This document shows, piece after piece, positions 17,623-25,212 of a stretch of DNA of 45,937 nucleotides. Within the stretch, counting starts at the first letter, position 1, and every line of letters starts with the position of its first letter. The DNA is taken from NCBI GenBank assembly GCA_001464965.1, contig LNEJ01000050.1, positions 1 through 45,937 of the forward strand, in the 5' to 3' direction. The notes under the pieces were generated by a model. The model ran no database searches, was not told the origin of the DNA, and worked only from the letters and a program-made list of their open reading frames with translations. This stretch comes from Gammaproteobacteria bacterium Ga0074134. GTDB lineage: Bacteria; Pseudomonadota; Gammaproteobacteria; Ga0077554; Ga007554. A program made the translations under genes and the position numbers.

Positions 17623-17823
17623 TTACTTTGAGTGATATCCTGTAAAAGTCATCCAGCGGTTGAGGATGGCGGCGCGCCGTTGACAACCATCACAGGGTTT
17701 AATGCCAATAGCGTATGTCATGTGCTTGATGACATCTCCCAAGCCGATGTCTTCCTCTATTAGGAATCCAGGAAGACGTATCCGGTGGGGTTGGTGTCCC
17801 ATCTTTTTGCTGTCATCATTCAT
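17623..17823 (-). CDS. Conserved 66-residue CxxC-type protein of PatA/PatG-like loci
   Basis: This small protein has the core LPGFLIEEDIGLGDVIKHMT and the motif KPCDGCQRRAAILNRW. I recognise the pattern (IGLGDVIK...GI+PCxGCxxRAAxLNRW) as a recurrent small protein, but know no function. The CDGC pair could bind metal or form a disulfide. It has a strong AAGGAG site, starts 20 bp after the protease stop and is followed 49 bp later by the PatG-C-like gene, so it is a co-expressed member of the locus. Peptide binding or recognition is one possibility. Confidence 0.75.
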   Translation of the reverse strand: MNDDSKKMGHQPHRIRLPGFLIEEDIGLGDVIKHMTYAIGIKPCDGCQRRAAILNRWMTFTGYHSK

Positions 17824-17843
17824 TGATTTCTCCTTGTTTTACG

Positions 17844-18716
17844 TTATTGTCGCGCATGATTTCTCGCTACCGTTTGATATGCTGCCCAAGCATCCATCAT
17901 AGGCGGTACAACGCTGTTTCGTCGTGGAGAATCGCCGTGGGTGATAGCCAGTTTTATCTCCCCCGCAGTTGCAGTAGGAAACAACGACCACAGCAACGCA
18001 GTCGCGCCCGTTACAAAGGGGGTCGCAACACTTGTTCCTCCTTGTGTGAGCGTTTTACCATTGGCGCTGAGACTGGTGATTCCTTCGCCGGGCGCGCTCA
18101 ACCCCTGTTTTCCGATAGAGCTTCCCAGATTTGAGTCATTTATCGGTCTTCCCGAAAGGTCGCAGGCCGCTACAGGGATGACCCATGGATGCCGGGTTAT
18201 GGCAGAGCTGCCAAGGGTGCCTTGATTCCCTGCCGCTGCGACGACGATGACACCGCGCATTGCGGCATATGCCAGTGCATCCTCCAGTTTGCGCTCACCA
18301 TTTGGCGAGGGTTGCGCGAGGGAGGCGCTAAGGTTGATCAATCTCGCGCCAGCATCAATACACTCGATGAGCGCTGCAGCGAGTTCTTGGGGAGTCGTGC
18401 TCGGTATTTCTCCATTTACCGAGGCCGACTCTGCGAAGATGGGGCGCACCAGCAAGGTGCAGTTGGGGCAGATTGCCGGAGCGGCGGTATTCCTTTTTGC
18501 GAACAATATGCCAGCCACAAAGGTGCCATGAAAGCAGGCGAAGTTATTAGTTTGAGTGCACGTGCCGCGAAACGCGCTTGTCACACGGATATTTGCATTG
18601 GCAAGATCAGGATGATGCGTGGCGACGGGGCCGTCTATCAGGCCGATTATGATTTCAGGTCTGCCACTGCTGAGGGCCTTCAGCGCTTTCAGTTTTACCA
18701 GTTCCAGAGGATCCAT
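17844..18716 (-). CDS. PatA/PatG-type subtilisin-like serine protease
   Basis: This 290-residue S8 protease has all catalytic residues: Asp28 in GLIDGPV, His63 in FHGTFVAGIL, Ser229 in GGTSVATPFVTG, and oxyanion Asn164 in AAAGNQGT. The CPNCTLLVRPIF segment after the His motif and the short N-terminus without signal peptide or propeptide are typical of cytoplasmic cyanobactin-type maturation proteases rather than secreted subtilisins. In cyanobactin pathways PatA removes the leader and PatG cleaves and cyclises the core. Here the protease domain stands alone and the PatG-C domain is encoded separately. ATG 18716 has an AAGGA site. It is the first gene of the locus; an FNR-type site lies ~100 bp upstream. 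Confidence 0.9.
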   Translation of the reverse strand: MDPLELVKLKALKALSSGRPEIIIGLIDGPVATHHPDLANANIRVTSAFRGTCTQTNNFACFHGTFVAGILFAKRNTAAPAICPNCTLLVRPIFAESASVNGEIPSTTPQELAAALIECIDAGARLINLSASLAQPSPNGERKLEDALAYAAMRGVIVVAAAGNQGTLGSSAITRHPWVIPVAACDLSGRPINDSNLGSSIGKQGLSAPGEGITSLSANGKTLTQGGTSVATPFVTGATALLWSLFPTATAGEIKLAITHGDSPRRNSVVPPMMDAWAAYQTVARNHARQ

Positions 18717-18790
18717 GGCATTTCCTTGTCAACCAGCTCAATGCGTATCCAACTTATTGAGGCATAACCCAACTTCATGAGAACGGTTTG

Positions 18791-18832
18791 ACGATAGCGC
18801 AAATGCCGATCACGATTTTTGATCTAGATCAA
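18791..18832 (-). promoter_or_regulatory. FNR/ANR-type box and candidate -10 upstream of the protease operon
   Basis: TTGATCTAGATCAA at 18819-18832 is an exact match to the FNR/ANR consensus TTGATnnnnATCAA and a perfect palindrome. Reading the minus strand, TATCGT (18796-18791) lies where a -10 box would be if the site were centred at -41.5, the classical activation position. This predicts induction under low oxygen. A CRP-family relative with similar specificity (for example DNR) cannot be excluded. Confidence 0.65.
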
Positions 18833-18872
18833 TAAAACCGTATTTTTTGAAAAAGAGATTTCCACGGGGTGA

Positions 18873-18899
18873 CTACGCCAGCAACACTGCCACGATCCC
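18873..18899. repeat. Right copy of the 27-bp direct repeat (inside the DUF1614 3' end)
   Basis: It starts exactly at the stop codon of the DUF1614 gene and covers its last nine codons; the partner is 16102-16128 (26/27 identical). This copy keeps the gene intact, as in elements that insert at a gene's 3' end and restore it. Confidence 0.85.
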
Positions 18900-19538
18900 C
18901 GTAATAAAAATCCCGTCAAATGTTCCCGCGCCGCCGATGGAGGCGATGGGTGTGCCCATTTTGCGGATGTCTTTCAGGCGCAGCAGGTCGGCGCCGATCA
19001 ATACGCCGAGGGTGCCGCATATATAGGCGAGCGCCGCGCTATGTTCTGGGGCGATGATGATGGCGGTGAGTGCGGCGGTAACGGGGCCGACGAAGATCGG
19101 CATGCCTATTCCTAGGCCGGGGATGGGGCGGCTGGTCAGGTGACTGACGGTGGCGACGATGGTGATGGCAAGCGCCATCTGTGTCAGGTCGATGGGATTG
19201 TGACGCATCAGGTAATAGGAAAAGAGCAGGGGGATCAGGCAGCCGCCGACATTGACGGCGATCACCGTTTTGCCGGTGAATTCGCGCATCTGTGGACGCA
19301 GCAGGCGGCGCAGCGCGTCAGGAATGGCCATGTCCGGCGACGGGCGTTCGGCCTTGATCTGAAACAGCGGCAGGTTGATGGCGCTGCCGAACAACGAGGC
19401 GAATAGCAGTGTGAAGGCCGAGGAGGGTGACAGACCCAGCTTTTCAACGGCGACCGTTAGCAATCCGATCTGCACGAAGGCAAGAAGCATGCTTATCAGC
19501 AGGACGAACAGGATTAGATATAAGGGTGAAAAGGGCAC
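18873..19538 (-). CDS. DUF1614 integral membrane protein
   Basis: This 221-residue, very hydrophobic protein has about six or seven membrane segments, starting at YLILFVLLISMLLAFVQIGLL. Conserved-looking loops include GSAINLPLF, HLTSRPIPGLGIGMPIFVGP and the C-terminal ASIGGAGTFDGIFITGI. I recognise it as the DUF1614 family, of unknown function, often near nucleotide-salvage phosphorylase genes. It starts 6 bp after the PRPP synthetase stop, so the two are cotranscribed. Its 3' end is duplicated 2.77 kb away next to the SDR gene. Confidence 0.85.
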   Translation of the reverse strand: MPFSPLYLILFVLLISMLLAFVQIGLLTVAVEKLGLSPSSAFTLLFASLFGSAINLPLFQIKAERPSPDMAIPDALRRLLRPQMREFTGKTVIAVNVGGCLIPLLFSYYLMRHNPIDLTQMALAITIVATVSHLTSRPIPGLGIGMPIFVGPVTAALTAIIIAPEHSAALAYICGTLGVLIGADLLRLKDIRKMGTPIASIGGAGTFDGIFITGIVAVLLA

Positions 19539-19544
19539 GGCGGC

Positions 19545-20429
19545 TTATTTTCCCGGCTGGAGCGCGTCGGCCAGCAGCCCTGTGAGGCAGATGGCATTGG
19601 TGGGGTGGATGATGCTGTCGGTGCTCCAAATATTTTCCACCCCGGCCCGGACCAGTGTCTCCTCCGTGTCTCCGGCGAAGATGGCGTGGGTGATCAGGCA
19701 GTGTACGGCAGCCGCACCGGATGCCTTTATTTGCCGTGCTGCGACGGCGAGGGTGTAGCCGGTGCTGGCGATGTCGTCTACCAGCACCACCGTCCTCCCT
19801 TGGTAATCCAAGGCGGGTAGCGTGATGTTGACGGTGTGGTCGTCAATGCGTTCTTTGCGCGCCACTGCATAGTCCGCATGGCAATATTCCGCGATGCGGC
19901 GCACCCATTGCTCCGATTCGCTGTCGGGGCCGAGCAGCAAGGGTTTGTCAAGGCGCGAGCGCAGAAAACCGGCCATTAACGGTGCTGAATTTAGGGCGAT
20001 GGCACGGGCGGCGGGCACGGCTTCTTCCAGGTGGCTAATGCGGTGCAGATGCGGGTCCACCGTGATCACGGCATCGAACAGTCCGGCCAGGAAGTTGCCG
20101 ATGATGTGCTGGCTGACCGCTTCGCCTGGTTCGAATGCGCAATCCTGGCGCATGTAGCAGAGGTAGGGCGCGACCAGGGTGAGATGGCGAACGCCCTGTT
20201 CCCGCGCCTGTTTTACGCACAGCATCAATTCAATCAGCTTGTCATTGGGCTGATTCAGGCTGCGGCAGACAATAACCTGCGCAGGGAGCGCGGCGGGCAG
20301 GCGCACCTTGCTTTCACCGTCCGGAAAGCGGTGGACATCGGCAATCCGGCAGGGTACATCCAAAGCTGCCGCCAGTTTTTCCGACGGCTGTGCATAGTCA
20401 GGAAAGCCCAGTACCAGCATTAGTGCCAT
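19545..20429 (-). CDS. Ribose-phosphate pyrophosphokinase, divergent class III-like
   Basis: The predicted reaction is PRPP from ribose 5-phosphate and a nucleotide. Visible motifs are HRFPDGESKVRLP, the ATP-site segment MRQDCAFEPGEAVS (close to archaeal forms, unlike the ARQDRKDRPREPI of housekeeping Prs), DPHLHR, the flexible-loop basic pair in VARKERID, and the PRPP loop VLVDDIASTGYT. At ~294 residues it is slightly shorter than housekeeping Prs. The 5' end lies in an inverted-repeat element: Met codons at 20450, 20429 and 20420 are possible, and the conserved sequence begins near MLVLGFPDY (20420). It sits in an operon with the archaeal-type phosphorylase, so a specialised salvage role is likely. 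Confidence 0.87.
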   Translation of the reverse strand: MALMLVLGFPDYAQPSEKLAAALDVPCRIADVHRFPDGESKVRLPAALPAQVIVCRSLNQPNDKLIELMLCVKQAREQGVRHLTLVAPYLCYMRQDCAFEPGEAVSQHIIGNFLAGLFDAVITVDPHLHRISHLEEAVPAARAIALNSAPLMAGFLRSRLDKPLLLGPDSESEQWVRRIAEYCHADYAVARKERIDDHTVNITLPALDYQGRTVVLVDDIASTGYTLAVAARQIKASGAAAVHCLITHAIFAGDTEETLVRAGVENIWSTDSIIHPTNAICLTGLLADALQPGK

Positions 20430-20584
20430 GACTCGGAAATATCGAAACATGAAACGGCGTCTTTTGCCGCAGGGCGGCGTTGCTCGTCGTTGCCATAGAA
20501 TGAGCTATGGCGCCTCCTCGCGCCTTGCCCCGCATCAAAATCCATCCGTTTCATTTGTCTCGATATTTCCGAGTCATGGTACTA
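20421..20584. repeat. 164-bp inverted-repeat (MITE-like) element between phosphorylase and PRPP synthetase genes
   Basis: The arms 20421-20457 and 20546-20584 are nearly perfect inverted copies, sharing CCATGACTCGGAAATATCG and TGAAACGG. A perfect 7-bp hairpin (GCCATAG/CTATGGC, 20492-20511) lies at the centre, with GC-rich imperfect pairing between. One arm end supplies the phosphorylase stop codon and the other supplies possible start codons for the PRPP synthetase. It encodes nothing itself. Confidence 0.8.
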
Positions 20585-22141
20585 GAACTCCCCATAAAAC
20601 TGCGGCACAGCTTCCGCAGTGCCCACGGTGTAGCCGCTGCCGTGTTCTTGGGTGAGTGCGTGAGCAAAATTGAAATCGGCGTTGAATTCGGCGTGGACGC
20701 GGTACAAGGCCTCGCCCTTTTCCACTGGGTCGCCGAGCTTTTTGAACAGGTCGACGCCCGCGCCCTTGTCCATTGGCGCCCCTGCCATGCGCGCCAGCCT
20801 GGCCAGCAGGAAATTGTCGATGCCCGTGATCACGCCGTCTTGTCCGGCGGTCACTTCATAGATGAGATGGCCGGGAGCGGGCCGTGCGGTTTGCCGTCCC
20901 TGCGCCTCGATGATGGTGTTCATTTTGGCCAATGCCCGGCCTGAATCGAGGATGTCGCGTGCGATGGCATAGCCGAAGCCACCACGCACGTCGGGGTCAA
21001 ACTCCAGCACCCGGCCGGCCAGGCGCAATGCCTTCTGGCGCAGATCCGCCGGGGCCTTGGGGTCGTTTTCCAGCACCTGCATCACGTCACGTGCCTCCAG
21101 CACTGGGCCAATACCGCGCCCTACCGGCTGACGGCCATCGGTGATGATGACCTCCAGGTGCAGCCCCAGGCGGTCACCGACAAATTCAAACAGCTTGCGC
21201 AATTGCAGCGCCTCGCGCATGTGACGCACCTTGGCGCTTGGTCCCACCGGGATATCGATCAGCAGGTGAGTAGAGCCGGCGGCCATCTTTTTGGCGAGGA
21301 TGGAGGCCACCAGCTGGCCTTGCGAGTCGATTCCCAGCGGCCGCTCGACGGAGATCAACACGTCGTCCACCGGCGCAAGCCGTGCGGTGCCGCCCCACGC
21401 CAGGCAGCCACGCTGGCTGCGCACTATGGAATGCAATGCGTCCGGCGGTAGATCGACCCTGGCCAGCACCTCCATGGTATCGGCGGTGCCGGCAGGCGAG
21501 GTGATGGCGCGGCTTGATGTCTTGGGGATCAGCATGCCGTGCGCCGCCACGATGGGCACCACCAGCATCGAGGTGCGGTTGCCGGGAATGCCGCCAATGC
21601 AGTGCTTGTCCGCCACCAGCGGTTCATGCCAGTTGAGACGGTCGCCTGATTCGAGCATGGCATGGGTAAGGTGGAGCACCTCGTCCCGGTCCAGCCCGGT
21701 CTGGCCCGACGCCACCAGAAAAGCCGCCATTTCCATTCTCGAATAGCGGTTGCCGGCGATGTCCTGGGTGATGGCGTGAAAATCCTCCTGGGTGAGGCGT
21801 TCGCCCGCGATTTTGCGCCGCACCGCATCCATGGAGCGCGGCGGCTCGGCGTGCGCCACCCGCACCAGACCGCCCTCGGCTACGCCAATCTGGGCGAATG
21901 CCTGTTCGGAAAGCCCCAGTTCCTCAGGCGTGACGATGGAGGTGTCATCCACCACGTTGAGCACGGCAAGCACGGTGTTGCCGTTGGCGCTGATTTCGAT
22001 CTTGGATAGAGCCTGAAAACCCTCGGCGCGATAGATCACGCACTCGCGGTGCAGGTAGGCGACATTCTCCCGGTAGGTGTCAATCGCCACCCGTCGCAGT
22101 TTCAGCGTGTCGGGATGCTGTGTGGTGCGTTTGACGGTCAT
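20582..22141 (-). CDS. AMP/thymidine phosphorylase of the archaeal DeoA type
   Basis: This 519-residue member of the nucleoside phosphorylase family 3 is of the long form typical of archaeal AMP phosphorylases and the bacterial 'putative thymidine phosphorylase' subfamily; classical DeoA has ~440 residues. An extra N-terminal domain (~1-95) precedes the core motifs [15 protein letters not shown] and [19 protein letters not shown] (phosphate- and substrate-binding), with the C-terminal alpha/beta domain ending [16 protein letters not shown]. It should split a nucleotide or nucleoside with phosphate. Archaeal members make ribose 1,5-bisphosphate from AMP; which substrate applies here is unknown. 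It starts 4 bp after the ABC transporter stop and precedes the PRPP synthetase. Confidence 0.88.
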   Translation of the reverse strand: MTVKRTTQHPDTLKLRRVAIDTYRENVAYLHRECVIYRAEGFQALSKIEISANGNTVLAVLNVVDDTSIVTPEELGLSEQAFAQIGVAEGGLVRVAHAEPPRSMDAVRRKIAGERLTQEDFHAITQDIAGNRYSRMEMAAFLVASGQTGLDRDEVLHLTHAMLESGDRLNWHEPLVADKHCIGGIPGNRTSMLVVPIVAAHGMLIPKTSSRAITSPAGTADTMEVLARVDLPPDALHSIVRSQRGCLAWGGTARLAPVDDVLISVERPLGIDSQGQLVASILAKKMAAGSTHLLIDIPVGPSAKVRHMREALQLRKLFEFVGDRLGLHLEVIITDGRQPVGRGIGPVLEARDVMQVLENDPKAPADLRQKALRLAGRVLEFDPDVRGGFGYAIARDILDSGRALAKMNTIIEAQGRQTARPAPGHLIYEVTAGQDGVITGIDNFLLARLARMAGAPMDKGAGVDLFKKLGDPVEKGEALYRVHAEFNADFNFAHALTQEHGSGYTVGTAEAVPQFYGEF

Positions 22142-22145
22142 GGCT

Positions 22146-23987
22146 TTATGTTACAGCCAGATAGCTTTCTGTGGCGATAGCTGGTCTTGGTTCCTCAGCC
22201 TCCTCCTTTCTCCGTTCCTGCTGCTGCAACGCCCACATGCGCGCGTACACATTGCCCTGTTGTAGCAGATCGCTGTGCGTGCCGCGTTCCACAATGTGTC
22301 CGTGCTCCATGACGATGATCTGATCGGCGTCCACGATAGTGGACAGCCGGTGCGCGATGACCAGCGTGGTGTGGTCGGCGGCGACCTCGGCGAGTGCGGC
22401 GAGGATCGCCTGCTCGGAGTGGGAGTCGAGCGCCGAGGTGGCCTCGTCGAAGATCAGGATCTTGGGATTTTTCAGTATGGTGCGTGCGATGGCGACGCGC
22501 TGTTTCTCGCCTCCCGAGAGCTTGAGGCCGCGTTCGCCGACCTGGGTATCGTAGCCCAAGGGCAGTGATTCAATAAAGGTGTGGATGTGCGCCATCCGCG
22601 CGGCGCGGATCACCTCCTCGCGCGGTGCGTCGGGCCGGGCATAGGCGATGTTGTAGTAGATGGTGTCATTGAACAGCACCGTGTCCTGCGGAACGATGCC
22701 GATGGCCGCGCGCAGGCTTTGCTGGCTGACCTCGCGGATGTCCTGGCCGTTGATCAGGATGCGCCCGTTGTCCACATCGTAAAAGCGGAATAGCAGGCGC
22801 GACAGCGTCGATTTGCCCGCGCCGCTGGTGCCCACCACTGCGACTTTATGCCCCGGCGGAATGTCAAAGTCGAGATCGTGCAGGATCTGCCGTTCAGCTT
22901 GATAACCAAAATCGACATACTCGAAGCGCACCGCACCGTTGCCGACCACCAGGGCGGGCGCGCCGGGCTGGTCGCGGATATCCAGCGGCTTGTCGAGCAG
23001 GCTGAACATCTTTTCCATGTCGGTGAGCGAGTGCTTGATTTCCCGATAGACGAATCCAAGAAAGTTGAGCGGGATGAACAGTTGCAACAGATAAGCGTTG
23101 ACCAGCACCAGATCGCCCATGGTCATAGTGCTATCCACCACGCCTTGGCCAGCCAGAACCATCAGCAATGTGACACCGGCAGCGATAATCGCGCCCTGTC
23201 CGAAGTTCAGGAAGGACAGGGAGGTCTGGTTCTTGATCGCGGCGTGCTCCCAGCCCTTCATGTGTTCATCATAACGCCGCGCTTCGTAGTCTTCGTTGTT
23301 GAAGTATTTCACTGTCTCGTAATTGAGCAGGCTGTCGATGGCGCGGTTATTGGCCTTCGAATCCATATCGTTCATCACGCGGCGCACGCCCATGCGCTGC
23401 TCGGTGACCACCAGGCTGAAGATGATGTAAAGGATGATTGTGACAGTGGTGATGATGGCAAACCACGGGCTGTAATTGGCGAACAGAATCACCGCCACCA
23501 TGACGATCTCAAGGATGGTTGGCAGGATGTTGAACAGCATGAAAGACAGCAAAAAACTCATGCCGCGTGTGCCGCGCTCGATATCGCGCGACATGCCGCC
23601 GGTCTGGCGCTCCAGATGAAAACGCAGCGCCAGCGAGTGCAGATGGCGAAACACTTTGAGCGCGATATTGCGGATGGCGCGCTGCGCCACCTTGGCAAAC
23701 ACGACGTCGCGCAGCTCACTGAATAACGTGCTCGCCAGGCGTAACGCCCCATAGCCGATCAGCAGGGCGAGCGGCAGGATGACAATAGTCTGGTGGGTTT
23801 TGTCCAGGGCGTCGACCACCCCTTTGAGTGCCAGGGGTATGGCAACACCAGCCAGTTTCGCCAGCACCAGGAAAGCCATCGCCAGCACCACCCGCGCGCG
23901 GTACTCCCAAAGATAGGGCAGCAGGGTGCGGATGGTTTTCCAGTCGTTGCGGTTTTCGGGTAACGGCGCGGCGTGTTGCGTGTGCAT
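22146..23987 (-). CDS. ABC exporter, Atm1/HMT1-like (fused membrane and ATPase domains)
   Basis: This 613-residue half-transporter forms a homodimer in the inner membrane. The N-terminal ~330 residues hold six membrane helices. The segment [23 protein letters not shown] is characteristic of the Atm1/ABCB7 heavy-metal or glutathione-conjugate exporter group. The ATPase domain has Walker [10 protein letters not shown], the Q-loop PQDTVLF, signature LSGGEKQR, Walker [13 protein letters not shown] and the H-loop IAHRLST. Known relatives export glutathione-linked sulfur or metal species. It is the first gene of the minus-strand run leading into the phosphorylase gene; a functional link to nucleotide salvage is not evident. 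Confidence 0.92.
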   Translation of the reverse strand: MHTQHAAPLPENRNDWKTIRTLLPYLWEYRARVVLAMAFLVLAKLAGVAIPLALKGVVDALDKTHQTIVILPLALLIGYGALRLASTLFSELRDVVFAKVAQRAIRNIALKVFRHLHSLALRFHLERQTGGMSRDIERGTRGMSFLLSFMLFNILPTILEIVMVAVILFANYSPWFAIITTVTIILYIIFSLVVTEQRMGVRRVMNDMDSKANNRAIDSLLNYETVKYFNNEDYEARRYDEHMKGWEHAAIKNQTSLSFLNFGQGAIIAAGVTLLMVLAGQGVVDSTMTMGDLVLVNAYLLQLFIPLNFLGFVYREIKHSLTDMEKMFSLLDKPLDIRDQPGAPALVVGNGAVRFEYVDFGYQAERQILHDLDFDIPPGHKVAVVGTSGAGKSTLSRLLFRFYDVDNGRILINGQDIREVSQQSLRAAIGIVPQDTVLFNDTIYYNIAYARPDAPREEVIRAARMAHIHTFIESLPLGYDTQVGERGLKLSGGEKQRVAIARTILKNPKILIFDEATSALDSHSEQAILAALAEVAADHTTLVIAHRLSTIVDADQIIVMEHGHIVERGTHSDLLQQGNVYARMWALQQQERRKEEAEEPRPAIATESYLAVT

Positions 23988-24091
23988 GAAGTGGGGCGCT
24001 CAGAAAAATTCTTGCTTTAAGGGTAAAGCTTACAGGATTTATCTTGTTATCGCCCTGGCAGGGTTATGCCATTAGACGGCTTGAAAAAGTG

Positions 24092-24097
24092 TATAAT
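24092..24097 (+). promoter_or_regulatory. Candidate -10 box upstream of the fmdB-like gene
   Basis: A perfect TATAAT lies 61 bp before the fmdB-like start, in the divergent region between it and the ABC exporter gene. The -35 is weak at any allowed spacing (CATTAG or TTAGAC), so this is only a candidate. Confidence 0.35.
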
Positions 24098-24158
24098 TGC
24101 ACTCATTTGATTGTATTTCGATTGTTTTGTCTGGTTCGTTGCGAGGATTTTTAGCGTT

Positions 24159-24425
24159 ATGCCCATTTACGAATACCAATGTGCTGCCTGTGGCCACTCC
24201 CTGGATGCCATCCAGAAAATGAGCGATTCCCCGCTGGTTGAATGCCCAGCATGCGGCCAGCCGCAATTGCAGAAACTGATCTCCGCCGCCGGATTCCGCT
24301 TGAAGGGAAGCGGCTGGTATGAGACCGATTTCAAGGGGGGGGCAAAGAAGAAAGAAGCGGCGTCCACGTCTTCTGACGCGGCGTCTGGCACCAGTGCCTC
24401 CACGCCCTCTACCACTAAATCCTGA
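24159..24425 (+). CDS. FmdB-family zinc-ribbon protein
   Basis: This 88-residue protein begins MPIYEYQCAACGHSLDAIQKMSD and has a second Cys pair in VECPACGQ: a CxxC...CxxC zinc ribbon of the FmdB/CxxC_CxxC_SSSS putative regulatory family. The tail is low-complexity (Lys then Ser/Thr/Ala). The true start is the Met at 24159; the longer frame from 24111 lacks conservation. It is followed 17 bp later by the DUF502 gene and then aspS, the usual order in many proteobacteria. A regulatory role is traditional for the name but not demonstrated. Confidence 0.9.
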   Translation: MPIYEYQCAACGHSLDAIQKMSDSPLVECPACGQPQLQKLISAAGFRLKGSGWYETDFKGGAKKKEAASTSSDAASGTSASTPSTTKS

Positions 24426-24442
24426 CGCAGGGTAACTATCTA

Positions 24443-25099
24443 ATGCCGCGTTTGCGCCGCTATCTGATCGCCGGCCTGCTGGTCTGGCTGCCGCTGGGTG
24501 TTACCGTGCTGGTGATCAAGTTGTTGGTCGACTTCATGGACCAAACCCTGCTGGTGTTGCCAGCCGCCTATCATCCCGACAAGCTGTTTGGCTTCCATAT
24601 CCCCGGTTTGGGGGTGTTGCTGTCTGTTGTGGTAGTGCTGGCTACGGGCATTGTGGTGGCCAATTTCTTTGGGCGGCAGATGGTGGCGGTGTGGGAGAAT
24701 TTTTTATCGCGCATCCCGCTGGTGCGCCCCATCTATTCGGCGGTCAAACAGCTCACCGAAACCGTGTTCACCTCCGGCGGGCAATCGTTCCGCAAAGTGC
24801 TTCTCATTGAATACCCGCGCCGTGGTCTATGGACGCTGGCATTCCAGACCGGCACTGCGGTCGGCGAGGCCCAGGCCAAGACGGCGGATGAGGTGGTCAA
24901 TGTCTATGTCCCCACCACCCCCAACCCGACATCCGGTTTTTTTCTCATGGTGCCGCGCAAGGACGTGGTGGAGCTGGAAATGAGCGTGGACGATGGGCTA
25001 AAAATGATCATCTCCATGGGCGCGGTGGTGCCAAAGTGGAATGGCAAGGGTGTGGCTGAAGTGCGCGCCGACGTTGCCCCTCAGGGCGGCGAAACGTAA
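24443..25099 (+). CDS. DUF502 membrane protein
   Basis: This 218-residue protein has two N-terminal membrane segments (YLIAGLLVWLPLGVTVLVI and LGVLLSVVVVLATGIVVANF), the family hallmark SRIPLVRPIYSAVKQ and the soluble part YPRRGLWTLAFQTG...VPTTPNPTSGFFLMVPRKDV. This pattern is the DUF502 family, whose function is unknown. Its position between the FmdB-like gene and aspS is conserved in many Gamma- and Betaproteobacteria. The start is the first in-frame ATG. Confidence 0.9.
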   Translation: MPRLRRYLIAGLLVWLPLGVTVLVIKLLVDFMDQTLLVLPAAYHPDKLFGFHIPGLGVLLSVVVVLATGIVVANFFGRQMVAVWENFLSRIPLVRPIYSAVKQLTETVFTSGGQSFRKVLLIEYPRRGLWTLAFQTGTAVGEAQAKTADEVVNVYVPTTPNPTSGFFLMVPRKDVVELEMSVDDGLKMIISMGAVVPKWNGKGVAEVRADVAPQGGET

Positions 25100-25128
25100 T
25101 ATTTGCTTTGAACGCCTTGCCCACCGCC

Positions 25129-25152
25129 CCCTCTCCCGCTTGAGGGAGAGGG
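25129..25152. repeat. CCCTCTCCC hairpin repeat between DUF502 and aspS
   Basis: A perfect 9-bp stem (CCCTCTCCC/GGGAGAGGG) with a 6-nt loop is followed by CTGGCGAGAGGGTGA. This is the well-known type of 'CCCTCTCCC...GAGGGAGAGGG' intergenic repeat scattered in many proteobacterial genomes. No U-tract follows directly, so it is not a clear terminator. Confidence 0.6.
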
Positions 25153-25212
25153 CTGGCGAGAGGGTGAATGCGTAACGCTATCTAACTCCAAAAAAACATT
25201 AGGAAAAGTATC

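Noticed and set aside
22848-23726. Plus-strand open frame of 292 codons
   Set aside because: It is antisense to the ABC exporter, which has all expected motifs; the frame is His/Gln-rich shadow sequence.
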